64,000 bases of DNA, taken from UBA964 sp031382085 (GTDB lineage Bacteria; Pseudomonadota; Gammaproteobacteria; Steroidobacterales; Steroidobacteraceae). The stretch's first letter is position 1. Each line of letters starts with the position of its first letter. A program made the position numbers and the translations under genes. The stretch spans positions 103,667 through 167,666 of the forward strand of contig JANMYM010000082.1 in the NCBI GenBank assembly GCA_031382085.1. Direction: 5' to 3'. This document shows positions 43,355-51,755 of this stretch, in pieces. Under the pieces are notes generated by a model. It saw only the letters and a program-made list of their open reading frames with translations, searched no databases and was not told where the DNA came from.

Positions 43355-44130
43355 GCCGCCGCACGATGCCGGTCGCGGGCACCCAGTGTCAGGACTTCAA
43401 AGCCGCTGTCGGTGACCAGTATGGTGTGTTCCCACTGGGCCGACAGCGAGTGGTCCTTGGTAATGACCGTCCAGCCGTCGCCTAACAGTTTTACCTGGCG
43501 TTTGCCAGCGTTCAGCATTGGTTCGATGGTGAAGGTCATGCCCGCCCGCAGTTCAAGGCCCGTTCCCGGCTGGCCGTAATGCAGGACTTGTGGATCTTCG
43601 TGATAGACGCGGCCGATGCCATGTCCGCAGTACTCGCGCACCACGGAATAGTCGTGCGCTTCGGCATAGGTCTGAATGGCATGCCCGACATCGCCCAGGG
43701 TTGCGCCCGGGCGGACCTGCTCGATGCCGCGCCACATCGCTTCGCGCGTTGCCTCGGCCAGTCGCTTGGCGGGCGGCGGTGGCGTGCCGGCAAAATACAT
43801 GCGGCTGGTGTCGCCATGAAACTCGTCGCGAATCACCGTGACATCGATATTGACGATGTCGCCGTTCTTCAGCCGCTTGTCGTTAGGTATGCCATGGCAG
43901 ACTACATGGTTGACCGACGTGCAAATGGTCTTCGGAAAGCCGCGGTAGCCGAGATTGGCCGGCAGCGCCTGCTGGACCCTGGTGATGTGTTCATGGCAAA
44001 CGCGGTCAAGTTCGTCGGTGGTCACGCCCGGCTGCACGTAATCTGTGACGATATCGAGCACTTCGGCGGCCAAACGGCCGGCTTCGCGCATTTTTCGCTG
44101 TTCTTCAGGGTTTTTTAGGGTGTACTGCAT
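43351..44130 (-). CDS. map: Type I methionine aminopeptidase
   Basis: This enzyme removes the initiator methionine from nascent proteins. The 259-residue protein has the metal-binding residues in VNIDVTVIRDEFHGDTS and the substrate His in HGIGRVYHEDP, GMTFTIEPML and the final Glu region QWEHTILV. ATG at 44130 gives the family N-terminus (TLKNPEEQRKMREAGRLAAEV); ATG at 44151 is possible. It is divergent from rpsB, a common arrangement. It is probably the first gene of the map-glnD-dapC-dapD operon. Confidence 0.96.
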   Translation of the reverse strand: MQYTLKNPEEQRKMREAGRLAAEVLDIVTDYVQPGVTTDELDRVCHEHITRVQQALPANLGYRGFPKTICTSVNHVVCHGIPNDKRLKNGDIVNIDVTVIRDEFHGDTSRMYFAGTPPPPAKRLAEATREAMWRGIEQVRPGATLGDVGHAIQTYAEAHDYSVVREYCGHGIGRVYHEDPQVLHYGQPGTGLELRAGMTFTIEPMLNAGKRQVKLLGDGWTVITKDHSLSAQWEHTILVTDSGFEVLTLGARDRHRAAA

Positions 44131-44150
44131 GGAAAGCAGCTTGCAAGCCA

Positions 44151-44179
44151 TTGATTTGACGGGGGGTGAATGGTATAAA
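44151..44179 (+). promoter_or_regulatory. Candidate sigma70 promoter of rpsB-tsf
   Basis: TTGATT (44151-44156) and TATAAA (44174-44179) are separated by 17 bp. Transcription would begin near 44187, leaving a leader of about 110 nt before rpsB. Leaders of this kind carry S2 autoregulatory RNA in other gammaproteobacteria, but no specific fold was confirmed here. Confidence 0.5.
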
Positions 44180-44299
44180 GCGCCGCCGTTTTTGGCAAAC
44201 AAACCACACGCGTATCGTTAAATCGGTTGTTGGGTGTCTCTTGCAAAAGGGATGACTGCCGAGATGCGCGGAGGCTTAACCCGACAAGGAGACTTTGAG

Positions 44300-45331
44300 A
44301 TGGCCAGCGTGTCCATGCGACAGATGCTGGAAGCGGGTGTTCATTTCGGACACCAAACCCGCTTCTGGAACCCGAAAATGGCCGAGTACATTTTCGGCGA
44401 ACGTAACAAGATTCACATTATCAACCTCGAGAGGACCCAGCCGTTGTTCGCGGAAGCTGCCGCGTTCGTCAAAGGCGTGGTCGCCGATGGTGGCACGGTG
44501 CTGTTTGTCGGTACCAAGCGTTCGGCACGCGATGCCGTGCTGAAGGAAGCCACCCGCTGCGAAATGCCGTACGTCAATCAGCGCTGGCTGGGCGGCATGC
44601 TGACTAATTTCAAGACCATACGCGGCTCAGTAAAGCGCCTTGCCGACCTGGTCGAGATGAAGGCCAATGGCCTGCTCGACAAGCGTGGCAAGAAGGAAGC
44701 TACCATGCTGCGCCGTGAGATGGAAAAGCTCGAGCGCAGCCTTGGCGGCATCAAGAACATGGACTCCCTGCCGGACGCCATTTTCGTCATCGATGTCGGC
44801 CACGAGAATATTGCGGTCCACGAAGCCCGCAAGCTCGGGATTCCGGTGGTGGCCATCGTCGACACCAATTGCACGCCGGACCATATCGACTACGTCGTGC
44901 CGGGCAATGATGACGCCATGCGCGCCATCGCGCTGTACTGCGGTGGCGTCGCTGAAGCCGTGCTTGAAGGCAAGGCCTCAGTTCCAACCGTCATGGTGGG
45001 CGAGGACGACTTTGTTGAACTTGACGAGCAGGGAAATCCGAAGCCCAAGGCGGCCCGCGATAACGCCCGCAACAAGCCGCGCCGCGATGCCAACGTGCGC
45101 AGTCGCAAGGCGCCACCCGTGGCGCGTCGCCGGCCGCAACCGTCGGTCGCAACCGAGGTGGTTGCGGCGCCGGTAGTTGCAGCCGTGGCGCCATTGGTTG
45201 ACGAACGAGCGGTCGAAGAAGTTGACGTGGCCGACGACGTGGATGCGGGCGATGCTCCCAAAAGCGTCAGCAGCAGCGTGAAGCGTCGCAGCACGACGGG
45301 GGCTCCGGGGGGCGCACGGCGCAAGGTCTGA
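44300..45331 (+). CDS. rpsB: 30S ribosomal protein S2 with long C-terminal extension
   Basis: S2 is needed for binding of S1 and late 30S assembly. ATG at 44300 follows AAGGAG (44286-44291) and gives MASVSMRQMLEAGVHFGHQTRFWNP. The conserved body ends at about residue 236 (EGKASVPTVMVGEDDF). The protein is 343 residues, roughly 100 longer than E. coli S2 (241). The added tail is basic then Ala/Val/Asp-rich (RNKPRRDANVRSRKAPPVARRR, later VDVADDVDAGD) and looks disordered. The tail stays in frame and the stop lies 3 bp before tsf, so it is not a sequencing artefact in any obvious way. Confidence 0.96.
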   Translation: MASVSMRQMLEAGVHFGHQTRFWNPKMAEYIFGERNKIHIINLERTQPLFAEAAAFVKGVVADGGTVLFVGTKRSARDAVLKEATRCEMPYVNQRWLGGMLTNFKTIRGSVKRLADLVEMKANGLLDKRGKKEATMLRREMEKLERSLGGIKNMDSLPDAIFVIDVGHENIAVHEARKLGIPVVAIVDTNCTPDHIDYVVPGNDDAMRAIALYCGGVAEAVLEGKASVPTVMVGEDDFVELDEQGNPKPKAARDNARNKPRRDANVRSRKAPPVARRRPQPSVATEVVAAPVVAAVAPLVDERAVEEVDVADDVDAGDAPKSVSSSVKRRSTTGAPGGARRKV

Positions 45332-45334
45332 TCC

Positions 45335-46219
45335 ATGAGTGTTACAGCAGAAGCAGTCAGGCAACTACGCGAGCGCACCGGCGCCGGCATGATGGAGTGC
45401 AAGAAGGCCCTGGTTGAAACCGGTGGCAATCTCGACTCTGCTGCCGAGTTGATGCGCAAGCAGGGCCAGGCCAAGGCTGACAAAAAAGCCACCCGCATTG
45501 CCGCCGAAGGCGTCATCGTGCTGGAGAAAGCGGCGGATGGCCGTTCAGCCACCATGATTGAAGTGAACTGCGAGACCGATTTCGTCGCGCGCGAGGCGGA
45601 TTTTCAGCGTTTTGCTGCGGATGTCGTCAAGGCCGCGGCCGTCGGCCACGCCAAAGACGTTGCGACCCTGGCGGCTGCCCGGCTTGCCAGCGGCCAGTCG
45701 GTCGATGAGGCGCGCCGTGGCCTGGTCGCGAAGATCGGCGAGAACATCAGTGTGCGGCGCGTGGCGCACCTGTCGACCGATGGGACGTTAGGTGCTTACC
45801 TGCACGGCAGCCGCATTGGTGCATTGGTGGCCGTCAGTGGTGGCGATGCTGCGCTGGCGCATGATCTTGCGATGCACGTGGCGGCTAGCAATCCGCGCTA
45901 TTTGAGCGCCGCCGACGTGCCCGCCGACGAGGTTGCGCGTGAGCGCGATATTTTGGGCGAGGCTGCCAAGAGTAGTGGCAAGCCGCCAGAAATTATTGCC
46001 AAGATGGTTGAGGGCCAATTGCGCAAAGCGTTTAACGATGTGTCGTTGATGGGCCAGCCATTTGTGAAGGACGACAAACAAACAGTTGAACAATTGCTCA
46101 AGAAAGCCGGTGCGAGTGTCAAAGGTTATTGCCGATTCGAAGTTGGTGCCGGCATCGAGAAGAAGCAGGATGACTTCGTTGGCGAGGTCATGGCCCAGGT
46201 CAAGGCGAGCAGCAAGTAA
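45335..46219 (+). CDS. tsf: Elongation factor Ts
   Basis: This is the guanine-nucleotide exchange factor for EF-Tu. The 294-residue protein has the N-terminal UBA-like domain with RERTGAGMMECKKALVETGG, the first signature EVNCETDFVAREADF and the C-terminal core (KPPEIIAKMVEGQLRKAF, then SLMGQPFVKD). It starts 3 bp after rpsB and is followed by a strong terminator, so rpsB-tsf is a closed transcription unit. Confidence 0.97.
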   Translation: MSVTAEAVRQLRERTGAGMMECKKALVETGGNLDSAAELMRKQGQAKADKKATRIAAEGVIVLEKAADGRSATMIEVNCETDFVAREADFQRFAADVVKAAAVGHAKDVATLAAARLASGQSVDEARRGLVAKIGENISVRRVAHLSTDGTLGAYLHGSRIGALVAVSGGDAALAHDLAMHVAASNPRYLSAADVPADEVARERDILGEAAKSSGKPPEIIAKMVEGQLRKAFNDVSLMGQPFVKDDKQTVEQLLKKAGASVKGYCRFEVGAGIEKKQDDFVGEVMAQVKASSK

Positions 46220-46233
46220 CCGCTGCCGAGAGC

Positions 46234-46259
46234 AAGCCCCGCCAGACGGGGCTTTTTTT
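46234..46259 (+). terminator. Rho-independent terminator after tsf
   Basis: AAGCCCCG (46234-46241) pairs with CGGGGCTT (46247-46254) over a 5-nt loop, and the 3' arm runs into a tract of seven T at 46253-46259. It lies 15 bp after the tsf stop. Confidence 0.9.
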
Positions 46260-46284
46260 CAGCCGCGGAAAGTGAAAACAGGCA

Positions 46285-47004
46285 ATGAGCGCAGTCCGAT
46301 ACAAACGCATTCTTCTCAAGCTGTCCGGCGAAGCGCTGATGGGCGCGGGCGACTATGGGATCGATCCCGCGGTACTGAAGCGCATCGCGTTGGAGATCCA
46401 GGACATCATGTCGCTGGGCGTGCAGGTCGCGGTGGTGATCGGTGGCGGCAATATATTTCGCGGCGCCGGGTTGGCGCGGGCCGGCATGGACCGCGTGGCC
46501 GGGGATCACATGGGTATGTTGGCCACGGTGATGAACAGCCTGGCGATGCAGGATGCGCTGGAGAATATCGGTTGCTTTGCGCGCGTGCAGTCGGCGATCC
46601 GTATCAACGAAGTGTGCGAAGACTATATCCGGCGCCGGGCGATCCGCCACCTGGAAAAAGGCCGCGTGGTGTTGTTTGCCGCGGGCACGGGCAATCCGTT
46701 TTTCACGACTGACACGGCCGCGAGCCTGCGCGCCGTCGAAATTGGCGCCGACCTGCTGCTCAAGGCCACCAAGGTCAATGGCATTTATTCCGACGATCCG
46801 GTGAAAAATCCTGCAGCGACGCGCTATACGCAGCTGACTTTCGATCGGGTGCTGGATGACCGTCTCGGTGTGATGGATGCGACCGCGATCGTGCTGTGCC
46901 GTGACAATCGCCTGCCGTTGCAGGTGTTCAATCTCGGCAACGCTGGCGACATCAAGCGCATCGTGCTCGGCGAAAACGTTGGCACCATGGTGACCAACGA
47001 ATAG
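46285..47004 (+). CDS. pyrH: UMP kinase
   Basis: PyrH phosphorylates UMP to UDP. The 239-residue protein is full length, with KRILLKLSGEALMG at the N-terminus, the glycine loop VIGGGNIFRGA, GTGNPFFTTDTAA and the C-terminal GTMV. It starts 25 bp after the tsf terminator, so it needs either read-through or a promoter inside that short gap. Confidence 0.97.
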   Translation: MSAVRYKRILLKLSGEALMGAGDYGIDPAVLKRIALEIQDIMSLGVQVAVVIGGGNIFRGAGLARAGMDRVAGDHMGMLATVMNSLAMQDALENIGCFARVQSAIRINEVCEDYIRRRAIRHLEKGRVVLFAAGTGNPFFTTDTAASLRAVEIGADLLLKATKVNGIYSDDPVKNPAATRYTQLTFDRVLDDRLGVMDATAIVLCRDNRLPLQVFNLGNAGDIKRIVLGENVGTMVTNE

Positions 47005-47025
47005 TGGCCTAACGAGGAGTTCACC

Positions 47026-47583
47026 GTGTTAGATGACATACGCAAAGACGCGGTGCAGCGCATGCAGAAATGCGTTGCATCATTCCAGGCCGATCTCAAG
47101 AAGATGCGTACCGGCCGGGCACACCCGAGCCTGGTGGAGCATATGAAGGTCGACTACTATGGCACCGACACGCCGCTCAATCAGCTGGCTAACATCTCCA
47201 TCGAGGACGCACGCACGCTGACCATCACGCCCTGGGACAAGGCGGCTGTGCAGGCGATTGAAAAGGCCATTTTCAAGAGCGACCTGGGTCTGACGCCGAT
47301 GACGGCCGGCACGGTGATTCGCCTGCCGCTGCCGCCGCCGACCGAAGAGCGGCGCCGCGACATGGTCAAGGTGCTCAAGGCCGATGCCGAGAATGCCCGC
47401 GTTGCCATTCGCGGCGTGCGTCGCGACGTGCTTGCCGATGTGAAGGAAGCGCTCAAGGAGAAAATGATTACCCAGGACGACGAGAAGGGCGCGCAGGTCG
47501 ACATTCAGAAGCTGACAGACAAATACGTGGCTGAAGTCGATCAGACCGTCGTGGCCAAGGAAAAAGAGGTCATGCAGGTCTAG
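47026..47583 (+). CDS. frr: Ribosome recycling factor
   Basis: RRF splits post-termination ribosomes together with EF-G. The 185-residue protein matches the family end to end, with LKKMRTGRAHPSLVEHMKVDYYG, TLTITPWDKAAVQAIEKAI and LPPPTEERRRDMVKVLK. The start is GTG at 47026, preceded by GAGGAG. pyrH-frr is the usual pairing. Confidence 0.97.
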   Translation: MLDDIRKDAVQRMQKCVASFQADLKKMRTGRAHPSLVEHMKVDYYGTDTPLNQLANISIEDARTLTITPWDKAAVQAIEKAIFKSDLGLTPMTAGTVIRLPLPPPTEERRRDMVKVLKADAENARVAIRGVRRDVLADVKEALKEKMITQDDEKGAQVDIQKLTDKYVAEVDQTVVAKEKEVMQV

Positions 47584-47587
47584 CTGC

Positions 47588-48349
47588 ATGTCCAATCTGA
47601 CAACCGAGCAGCGCGCTGCAGGACGCGTCCCGCGCCACGTTGCTGTCATCATGGATGGCAACGGGCGCTGGGCTGAGGCGCGTGGCGAAACGCGCACCGC
47701 AGGCCATCGCGCGGGCCTCGAGCCGGTCCGCATGTGCATTCGGGAATGCCTGCGTCACCGCATAGGGCTGCTGACGATATTCGCGTTCTCCAGCGAAAAC
47801 TGGCAACGCCCGGAAGCTGAAGTACGCACGTTGATGAGCCTTTTCATGGAGTCGCTGGATCGTGAGATCGATGAACTCGCCGCTAACGGCGTTGCCATGC
47901 GCTTTATCGGCGATCGACAGGCACTCGCGGTGCGTCTTCAACAGCGGATTCTGGCGGCGGAGCAGCGGCTGGGGGACAACCGCAAGCTGCTTTTTCAGGT
48001 TGCTGTGAGCTACGGCGGCCGCTGGGACATCGTCAACGCGGCGAAAGCGCTTGCCCGGCAATGCCAGAGCGGCGCCCTGCGGGCAGACGATATAGACGAG
48101 CAGCGTTTCGGCGCCGCACTCACGTTGGGCGAGGGACCAGACCCCGACCTGTTCATTCGCACTGGCGGCGAACACCGCATCAGTAATTTCCTGCTGTGGA
48201 ATCTCGCCTACACCGAGCTGTGGTTTACCGACCGGCTTTGGCCGGATTTTGCCGAGGCTGATTTCGCGGCCGCGCTCGACGCGTTTGCCGCGCGCGAACG
48301 GCGCTTTGGGCGCACCGGCCAGCAGGCGCGGGGGGCGTCGCATGCTTAG
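47588..48349 (+). CDS. uppS: Undecaprenyl diphosphate synthase
   Basis: This cis-prenyltransferase makes the C55 lipid carrier for peptidoglycan and O-antigen. The 253-residue protein contains the catalytic Asp in VAVIMDGNGRWAEARG, the family's FAFSSENWQRP, and the C-terminal DLFIRTGGEHRISNFLLWNLAYTEL. It starts 4 bp after frr and overlaps cdsA by 8 bp. Confidence 0.97.
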   Translation: MSNLTTEQRAAGRVPRHVAVIMDGNGRWAEARGETRTAGHRAGLEPVRMCIRECLRHRIGLLTIFAFSSENWQRPEAEVRTLMSLFMESLDREIDELAANGVAMRFIGDRQALAVRLQQRILAAEQRLGDNRKLLFQVAVSYGGRWDIVNAAKALARQCQSGALRADDIDEQRFGAALTLGEGPDPDLFIRTGGEHRISNFLLWNLAYTELWFTDRLWPDFAEADFAAALDAFAARERRFGRTGQQARGASHA

Positions 48350-49145
48350 GCAACGAATACTAACAGCGGCGGTCATCGCGTTATTGCTGCTGTCGGTGCT
48401 GTTTCTGCTGCCGCCGCCGGCCGCGCTGATCGCAATAACCCTGGCAATCCTGTTCGGTGCGTGGGAGTGGTCCGGGCTGTTTGCGCCTGGCTTCGGCATG
48501 CCGCGTTGGCTGCTGCCGGTCCTGCTGGCGCTGCTGATGGCATGGTGGTGGCGGTCGCCGCCAGATGCCGATACCGCGCGTGCGGTGCTGGCGGGCTCGG
48601 CTCTGTGGTGGTTGCTCGCCTTGCTGTGGATCGTACTGGCGCCGGGACGTGGTCACCCGGTGCTGACAGCTCTGGCCTGCCTGTTGTCGCTGGTGCCGCT
48701 CTGGGTGGCGGTGGGTGTGCTGCGCGGTTCGGACCGGCATGGCGCCTGGGTCCTGTTGTCAGCGTTGGCGATCGTTGTGGCCGCCGACATCGGGGCTTAT
48801 TTTGCAGGTCGCGCGTTTGGTCGCGTCAAGCTGGCGCCGCAAGTCTCTCCGGGCAAGACCTGGGAGGGCGTGATCGGCGGTTTGTTAGCATCGGCGGCGG
48901 TGGCGTGGGCAGCCGCCGAGTGGCTGGGCTGGTCAGTTCAGCAAATCCTGCCGCTGGCCATAGCAGCAGCCGGTCTTTCCGTGGTTGGCGACCTGCTGGA
49001 AAGTAAAATGAAACGGCAGGCGGGCGTCAAAGACAGCGGCCATATGTTCCCGGGTCACGGTGGCGTGTTGGATCGAATCGACAGCCTCGCCGCCGGCCTG
49101 CCGATGCTTGCACTTGGCTTTAAATGGTTTGGTTGGGTGCCATGA
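48342..49145 (+). CDS. cdsA: Phosphatidate cytidylyltransferase
   Basis: CdsA makes CDP-diacylglycerol, the precursor of bacterial phospholipids. The 267-residue membrane protein has about eight hydrophobic segments. The family signature is near the C-terminus: ESKMKRQAGVKDSGHMFPGHGG followed by DRIDS. ATG at 48342 is chosen because it starts the first membrane helix (ILTAAVIALLLLSVLF); the frame upstream lies inside uppS. Confidence 0.96.
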   Translation: MLRQRILTAAVIALLLLSVLFLLPPPAALIAITLAILFGAWEWSGLFAPGFGMPRWLLPVLLALLMAWWWRSPPDADTARAVLAGSALWWLLALLWIVLAPGRGHPVLTALACLLSLVPLWVAVGVLRGSDRHGAWVLLSALAIVVAADIGAYFAGRAFGRVKLAPQVSPGKTWEGVIGGLLASAAVAWAAAEWLGWSVQQILPLAIAAAGLSVVGDLLESKMKRQAGVKDSGHMFPGHGGVLDRIDSLAAGLPMLALGFKWFGWVP

Positions 49146-49155
49146 GCCGCCCGCC

Positions 49156-50355
49156 ATGAAAGGTATCGCGATTCTCGGCTCCACCGGCTCGATCGGCCGC
49201 AGCACGCTGGAGGTCCTGGCGCTGCATCCGCAGCGCTATCGCGTGGTCGCCCTCGGGGCCTGGCGGCGCGATGAACTGCTGTTCGAGCAAGTAACGAGAT
49301 TTGCACCGGAATTCGCCGTCATGGTGGATGAGCCGGCCGCCGCACGCCTGGCTGCGCGGCTGCGCGGCACCGGCAGCCGCACTCAGATCCTGGCAGGGGC
49401 GGAGGCACTTGCCGGGATCGCCGCGCTGGCGAGCGTTGAGCAGGTCATGTGCGCCATCGTGGGCGCTGCAGGGCTGGCCTCAACCCTGGCGGCGGCGCGC
49501 GCCGGCAAGCGTATTTTGTTAGCTAACAAAGAAGCGCTGGTCATGGCCGGCGAGCTGCTGCTCGAAGCCGTGCGGCGCGGCGGCGGCGAATTGCTGCCGA
49601 TCGACAGCGAGCACAACGCGATATTCCAGTGTTTACCAACGGGCACCCGCTGCGGTGTTGCGCCGTCGGGACTCAAGCGGATTATTCTTACAGGTTCGGG
49701 CGGACCGTTTCGCGATTGGTCCCAGGCGGAAATTGATGTGGCCACGCCCGCGCAGGCGATCCGTCATCCGAACTGGTCCATGGGGCCCAAGATCTCCGTG
49801 GACTCCGCGACCATGATGAACAAGGGCCTCGAGTTCATCGAGGCGCGGATGCTTTTCGGTGTCAGCGCCGAGCAGATCGAGGTTGTGGTGCATCCGCAAA
49901 GCGTGGTGCACTCGATGGTGGAGTATCTGGACGGGTCGGTTTTGGCCCAAATGGGGACTCCGGACATGCGGACGCCGATCGCCCAGGCACTCGCCTGGCC
50001 CGGGCGAATGGCTTCCGGTGTAAAATCCCTCGATTTGGTGGCTGCCGGGCGGCTCGACTTTTTGCCGCCCGACCCGACGCGTTTCCCCTGTTTGCCCCTG
50101 GCACAGCAGGCAGCTCGCACGGGCGGGCTGGCACCCGCTATTTTGAACGCGGCGAATGAGGTAGCGGTGCAGGCATTCCTGGACGGACAAATGAACTTTG
50201 GCGGCATTCCGGCGGTCATTGACAAGGTCATGCAACAAGCCGCGATCGGCCGCATCGAAACACTCGACGACGTGATCGCGGCCGATGACGCGGCGCGGCG
50301 TGCTGCCCGTCGCCTGTTGCCCGCTAACGCCGCAAAACACGCAGGAAGCCGCTGA
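49156..50355 (+). CDS. dxr: 1-deoxy-D-xylulose 5-phosphate reductoisomerase
   Basis: This enzyme catalyses the NADPH-dependent step to 2-C-methyl-D-erythritol 4-phosphate in isoprenoid synthesis. The 399-residue protein has the NADPH loop ILGSTGSIGRSTLEVL, LLANKEALVMAGE, the metal-site IDSEHNAIFQCL, and SGGPFRDW plus KISVDSATMMNKGLE. ATG at 49156 gives the conserved N-terminus; the longer frame overlaps cdsA. The LLANKE codons contain a 16-bp palindrome described separately. Confidence 0.97.
   Translation: MKGIAILGSTGSIGRSTLEVLALHPQRYRVVALGAWRRDELLFEQVTRFAPEFAVMVDEPAAARLAARLRGTGSRTQILAGAEALAGIAALASVEQVMCAIVGAAGLASTLAAARAGKRILLANKEALVMAGELLLEAVRRGGGELLPIDSEHNAIFQCLPTGTRCGVAPSGLKRIILTGSGGPFRDWSQAEIDVATPAQAIRHPNWSMGPKISVDSATMMNKGLEFIEARMLFGVSAEQIEVVVHPQSVVHSMVEYLDGSVLAQMGTPDMRTPIAQALAWPGRMASGVKSLDLVAAGRLDFLPPDPTRFPCLPLAQQAARTGGLAPAILNAANEVAVQAFLDGQMNFGGIPAVIDKVMQQAAIGRIETLDDVIAADDAARRAARRLLPANAAKHAGSR
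49515..49530. repeat. Palindromic double copy of the TTGTTAG motif inside dxr
   Basis: TTTGTTAGCTAACAAA is a perfect 16-bp palindrome made of two inverted copies of the dispersed TTGTTAG heptamer. It encodes the conserved LLANK of Dxr using a TTA leucine codon where CTG would be the genome's usual choice. Confidence 0.6.
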
Positions 50356-50357
50356 TC

Positions 50358-51749
50358 ATGCTCGATGCGCTGGGTAACGGAGTTTGGGCCGCGGTCTGGT
50401 TCATCGTGGCGGTCAGCGTGCTGGTAACGGTGCATGAGTTCGGCCATTTCTGGGTTGCGCGCCGCCTTGGCTTCAAGGTGCTGCGCTTTTCTGTCGGCTT
50501 TGGCCCGGCGCTGTGGCGCAGCAAACCCGATCGGCACGGGACAGAATTCGTCCTTGCCTGCATTCCGTTAGGTGGATACGTCAAATTGCTCGACGAACGT
50601 GAGGCGCCGGTCCCGGTCGAGGAGCGCGCACGTGCCTTCAATCAGCGTCCGCCATGGCAGCGAATCCTGGTTTTGTTAGCCGGACCGGGCATCAATATCC
50701 TGTTCGCTGTTTTTTTGTTGTGGATCGTACTGGCGGTGTCCGGACGCATCGAATGGCGCGCCGTGGTGGGCCAGGTCCGGGCAGATTCGGTGGCGGCTGC
50801 GGCCGGTGTGGCGCGCGGCGACACCATCGTCGCGATCAATGACGACGTGGTTTCGGGACGCAGTTCGGCGATGGTCGCACTCATCGAGGCGATGAGCGAT
50901 GAGGGCGATATCCGGATGCGCGTCCTTACCGAGTCGGGCGCCACGCGCGAACGCCTGCTGCATGTTGCGGATAGCAGCAAGCGGATCGCCATGACCGAGC
51001 CGGAGAACATGCCGGATCGCGCCGGGTTCCTGTTTGTCGGTCCACCTGCGATCCTCGCGGGAGTCATCGGGGGCGGGCCGGCGGCGGCCGCGGGTTTGCG
51101 TGTTGGCGATGAAATCCTCGCGATTGACGACCTGCCGATGGCGGATCGCGAGCAGTTTGTTGCGCGCGTGCGCGCCGCTCCCGGTGCGACCCTCCAGGTC
51201 CGCTATCGGCGCGCTGGCGAGACTTTCACGACGCAAATGCAGGTGTTGGCGGAGCAGGAAAACGCAGCGACCACCGGCAAGATCCGCGTCGAGTTCGCCA
51301 AACCGTCCGCCGAATGGGTGGCAAGCATGGCGGTTCCCAGCAAGTATTCACTGGCTGGAGCGCTCGCTGTGGCGGTCAAAGAGTGCTGGCACATGACGGC
51401 ACTCCAGGCCAGCATGCTGTGGAAAATGCTGACTGGCCGGGTATCGGTCAAGAATCTTTCCGGGCCCATCACGATTGCTGAAGTGGCCGGCCAGTCAGCA
51501 CGGGGCGGGCTGCAGGCATTTGTTTCGATGCTGGTACTTATCAGCCTGAGTCTGGGCTTCCTGAACCTGTTGCCGATCCCGATTCTGGACGGCGGACAGG
51601 TGATCTATCAGCTGGCCGAGTGGCTCAAGGGGAGTCCGCTTTCAGAGCGCGTGCAGGCGGTGGGCCAGCAAATCGGTATCGCGTTACTGGTGCTGCTGAT
51701 GGGCGTCGCATTTTTCAATGACATTGTCAGACAAATTCAACCAGGCTGA
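50358..51749 (+). CDS. rseP: Site-2 intramembrane protease RseP
   Basis: RseP cleaves the anti-sigma factor RseA inside the membrane in the envelope stress response. The 463-residue protein has the zinc motif VTVHEFGHFW in the first helix, two PDZ domains (about 115-190 and 205-285), and the second zinc ligand in NLLPIPILDGGQ near the C-terminus. It begins 2 bp after dxr and ends 6 bp before bamA, the standard order. Confidence 0.96.
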   Translation: MLDALGNGVWAAVWFIVAVSVLVTVHEFGHFWVARRLGFKVLRFSVGFGPALWRSKPDRHGTEFVLACIPLGGYVKLLDEREAPVPVEERARAFNQRPPWQRILVLLAGPGINILFAVFLLWIVLAVSGRIEWRAVVGQVRADSVAAAAGVARGDTIVAINDDVVSGRSSAMVALIEAMSDEGDIRMRVLTESGATRERLLHVADSSKRIAMTEPENMPDRAGFLFVGPPAILAGVIGGGPAAAAGLRVGDEILAIDDLPMADREQFVARVRAAPGATLQVRYRRAGETFTTQMQVLAEQENAATTGKIRVEFAKPSAEWVASMAVPSKYSLAGALAVAVKECWHMTALQASMLWKMLTGRVSVKNLSGPITIAEVAGQSARGGLQAFVSMLVLISLSLGFLNLLPIPILDGGQVIYQLAEWLKGSPLSERVQAVGQQIGIALLVLLMGVAFFNDIVRQIQPG

Positions 51750-51755
51750 GGGCGG

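Noticed and set aside
44156..44179. TTGACG (44156) as the -35 box of the rpsB promoter
   Set aside because: The spacing to TATAAA is only 12 bp; TTGATT at 44151 with 17 bp fits better.
44187..44299. S2-type autoregulatory RNA leader before rpsB
   Set aside because: Position and length are suitable, but I could not confirm a specific conserved fold by eye, so only the promoter is listed.
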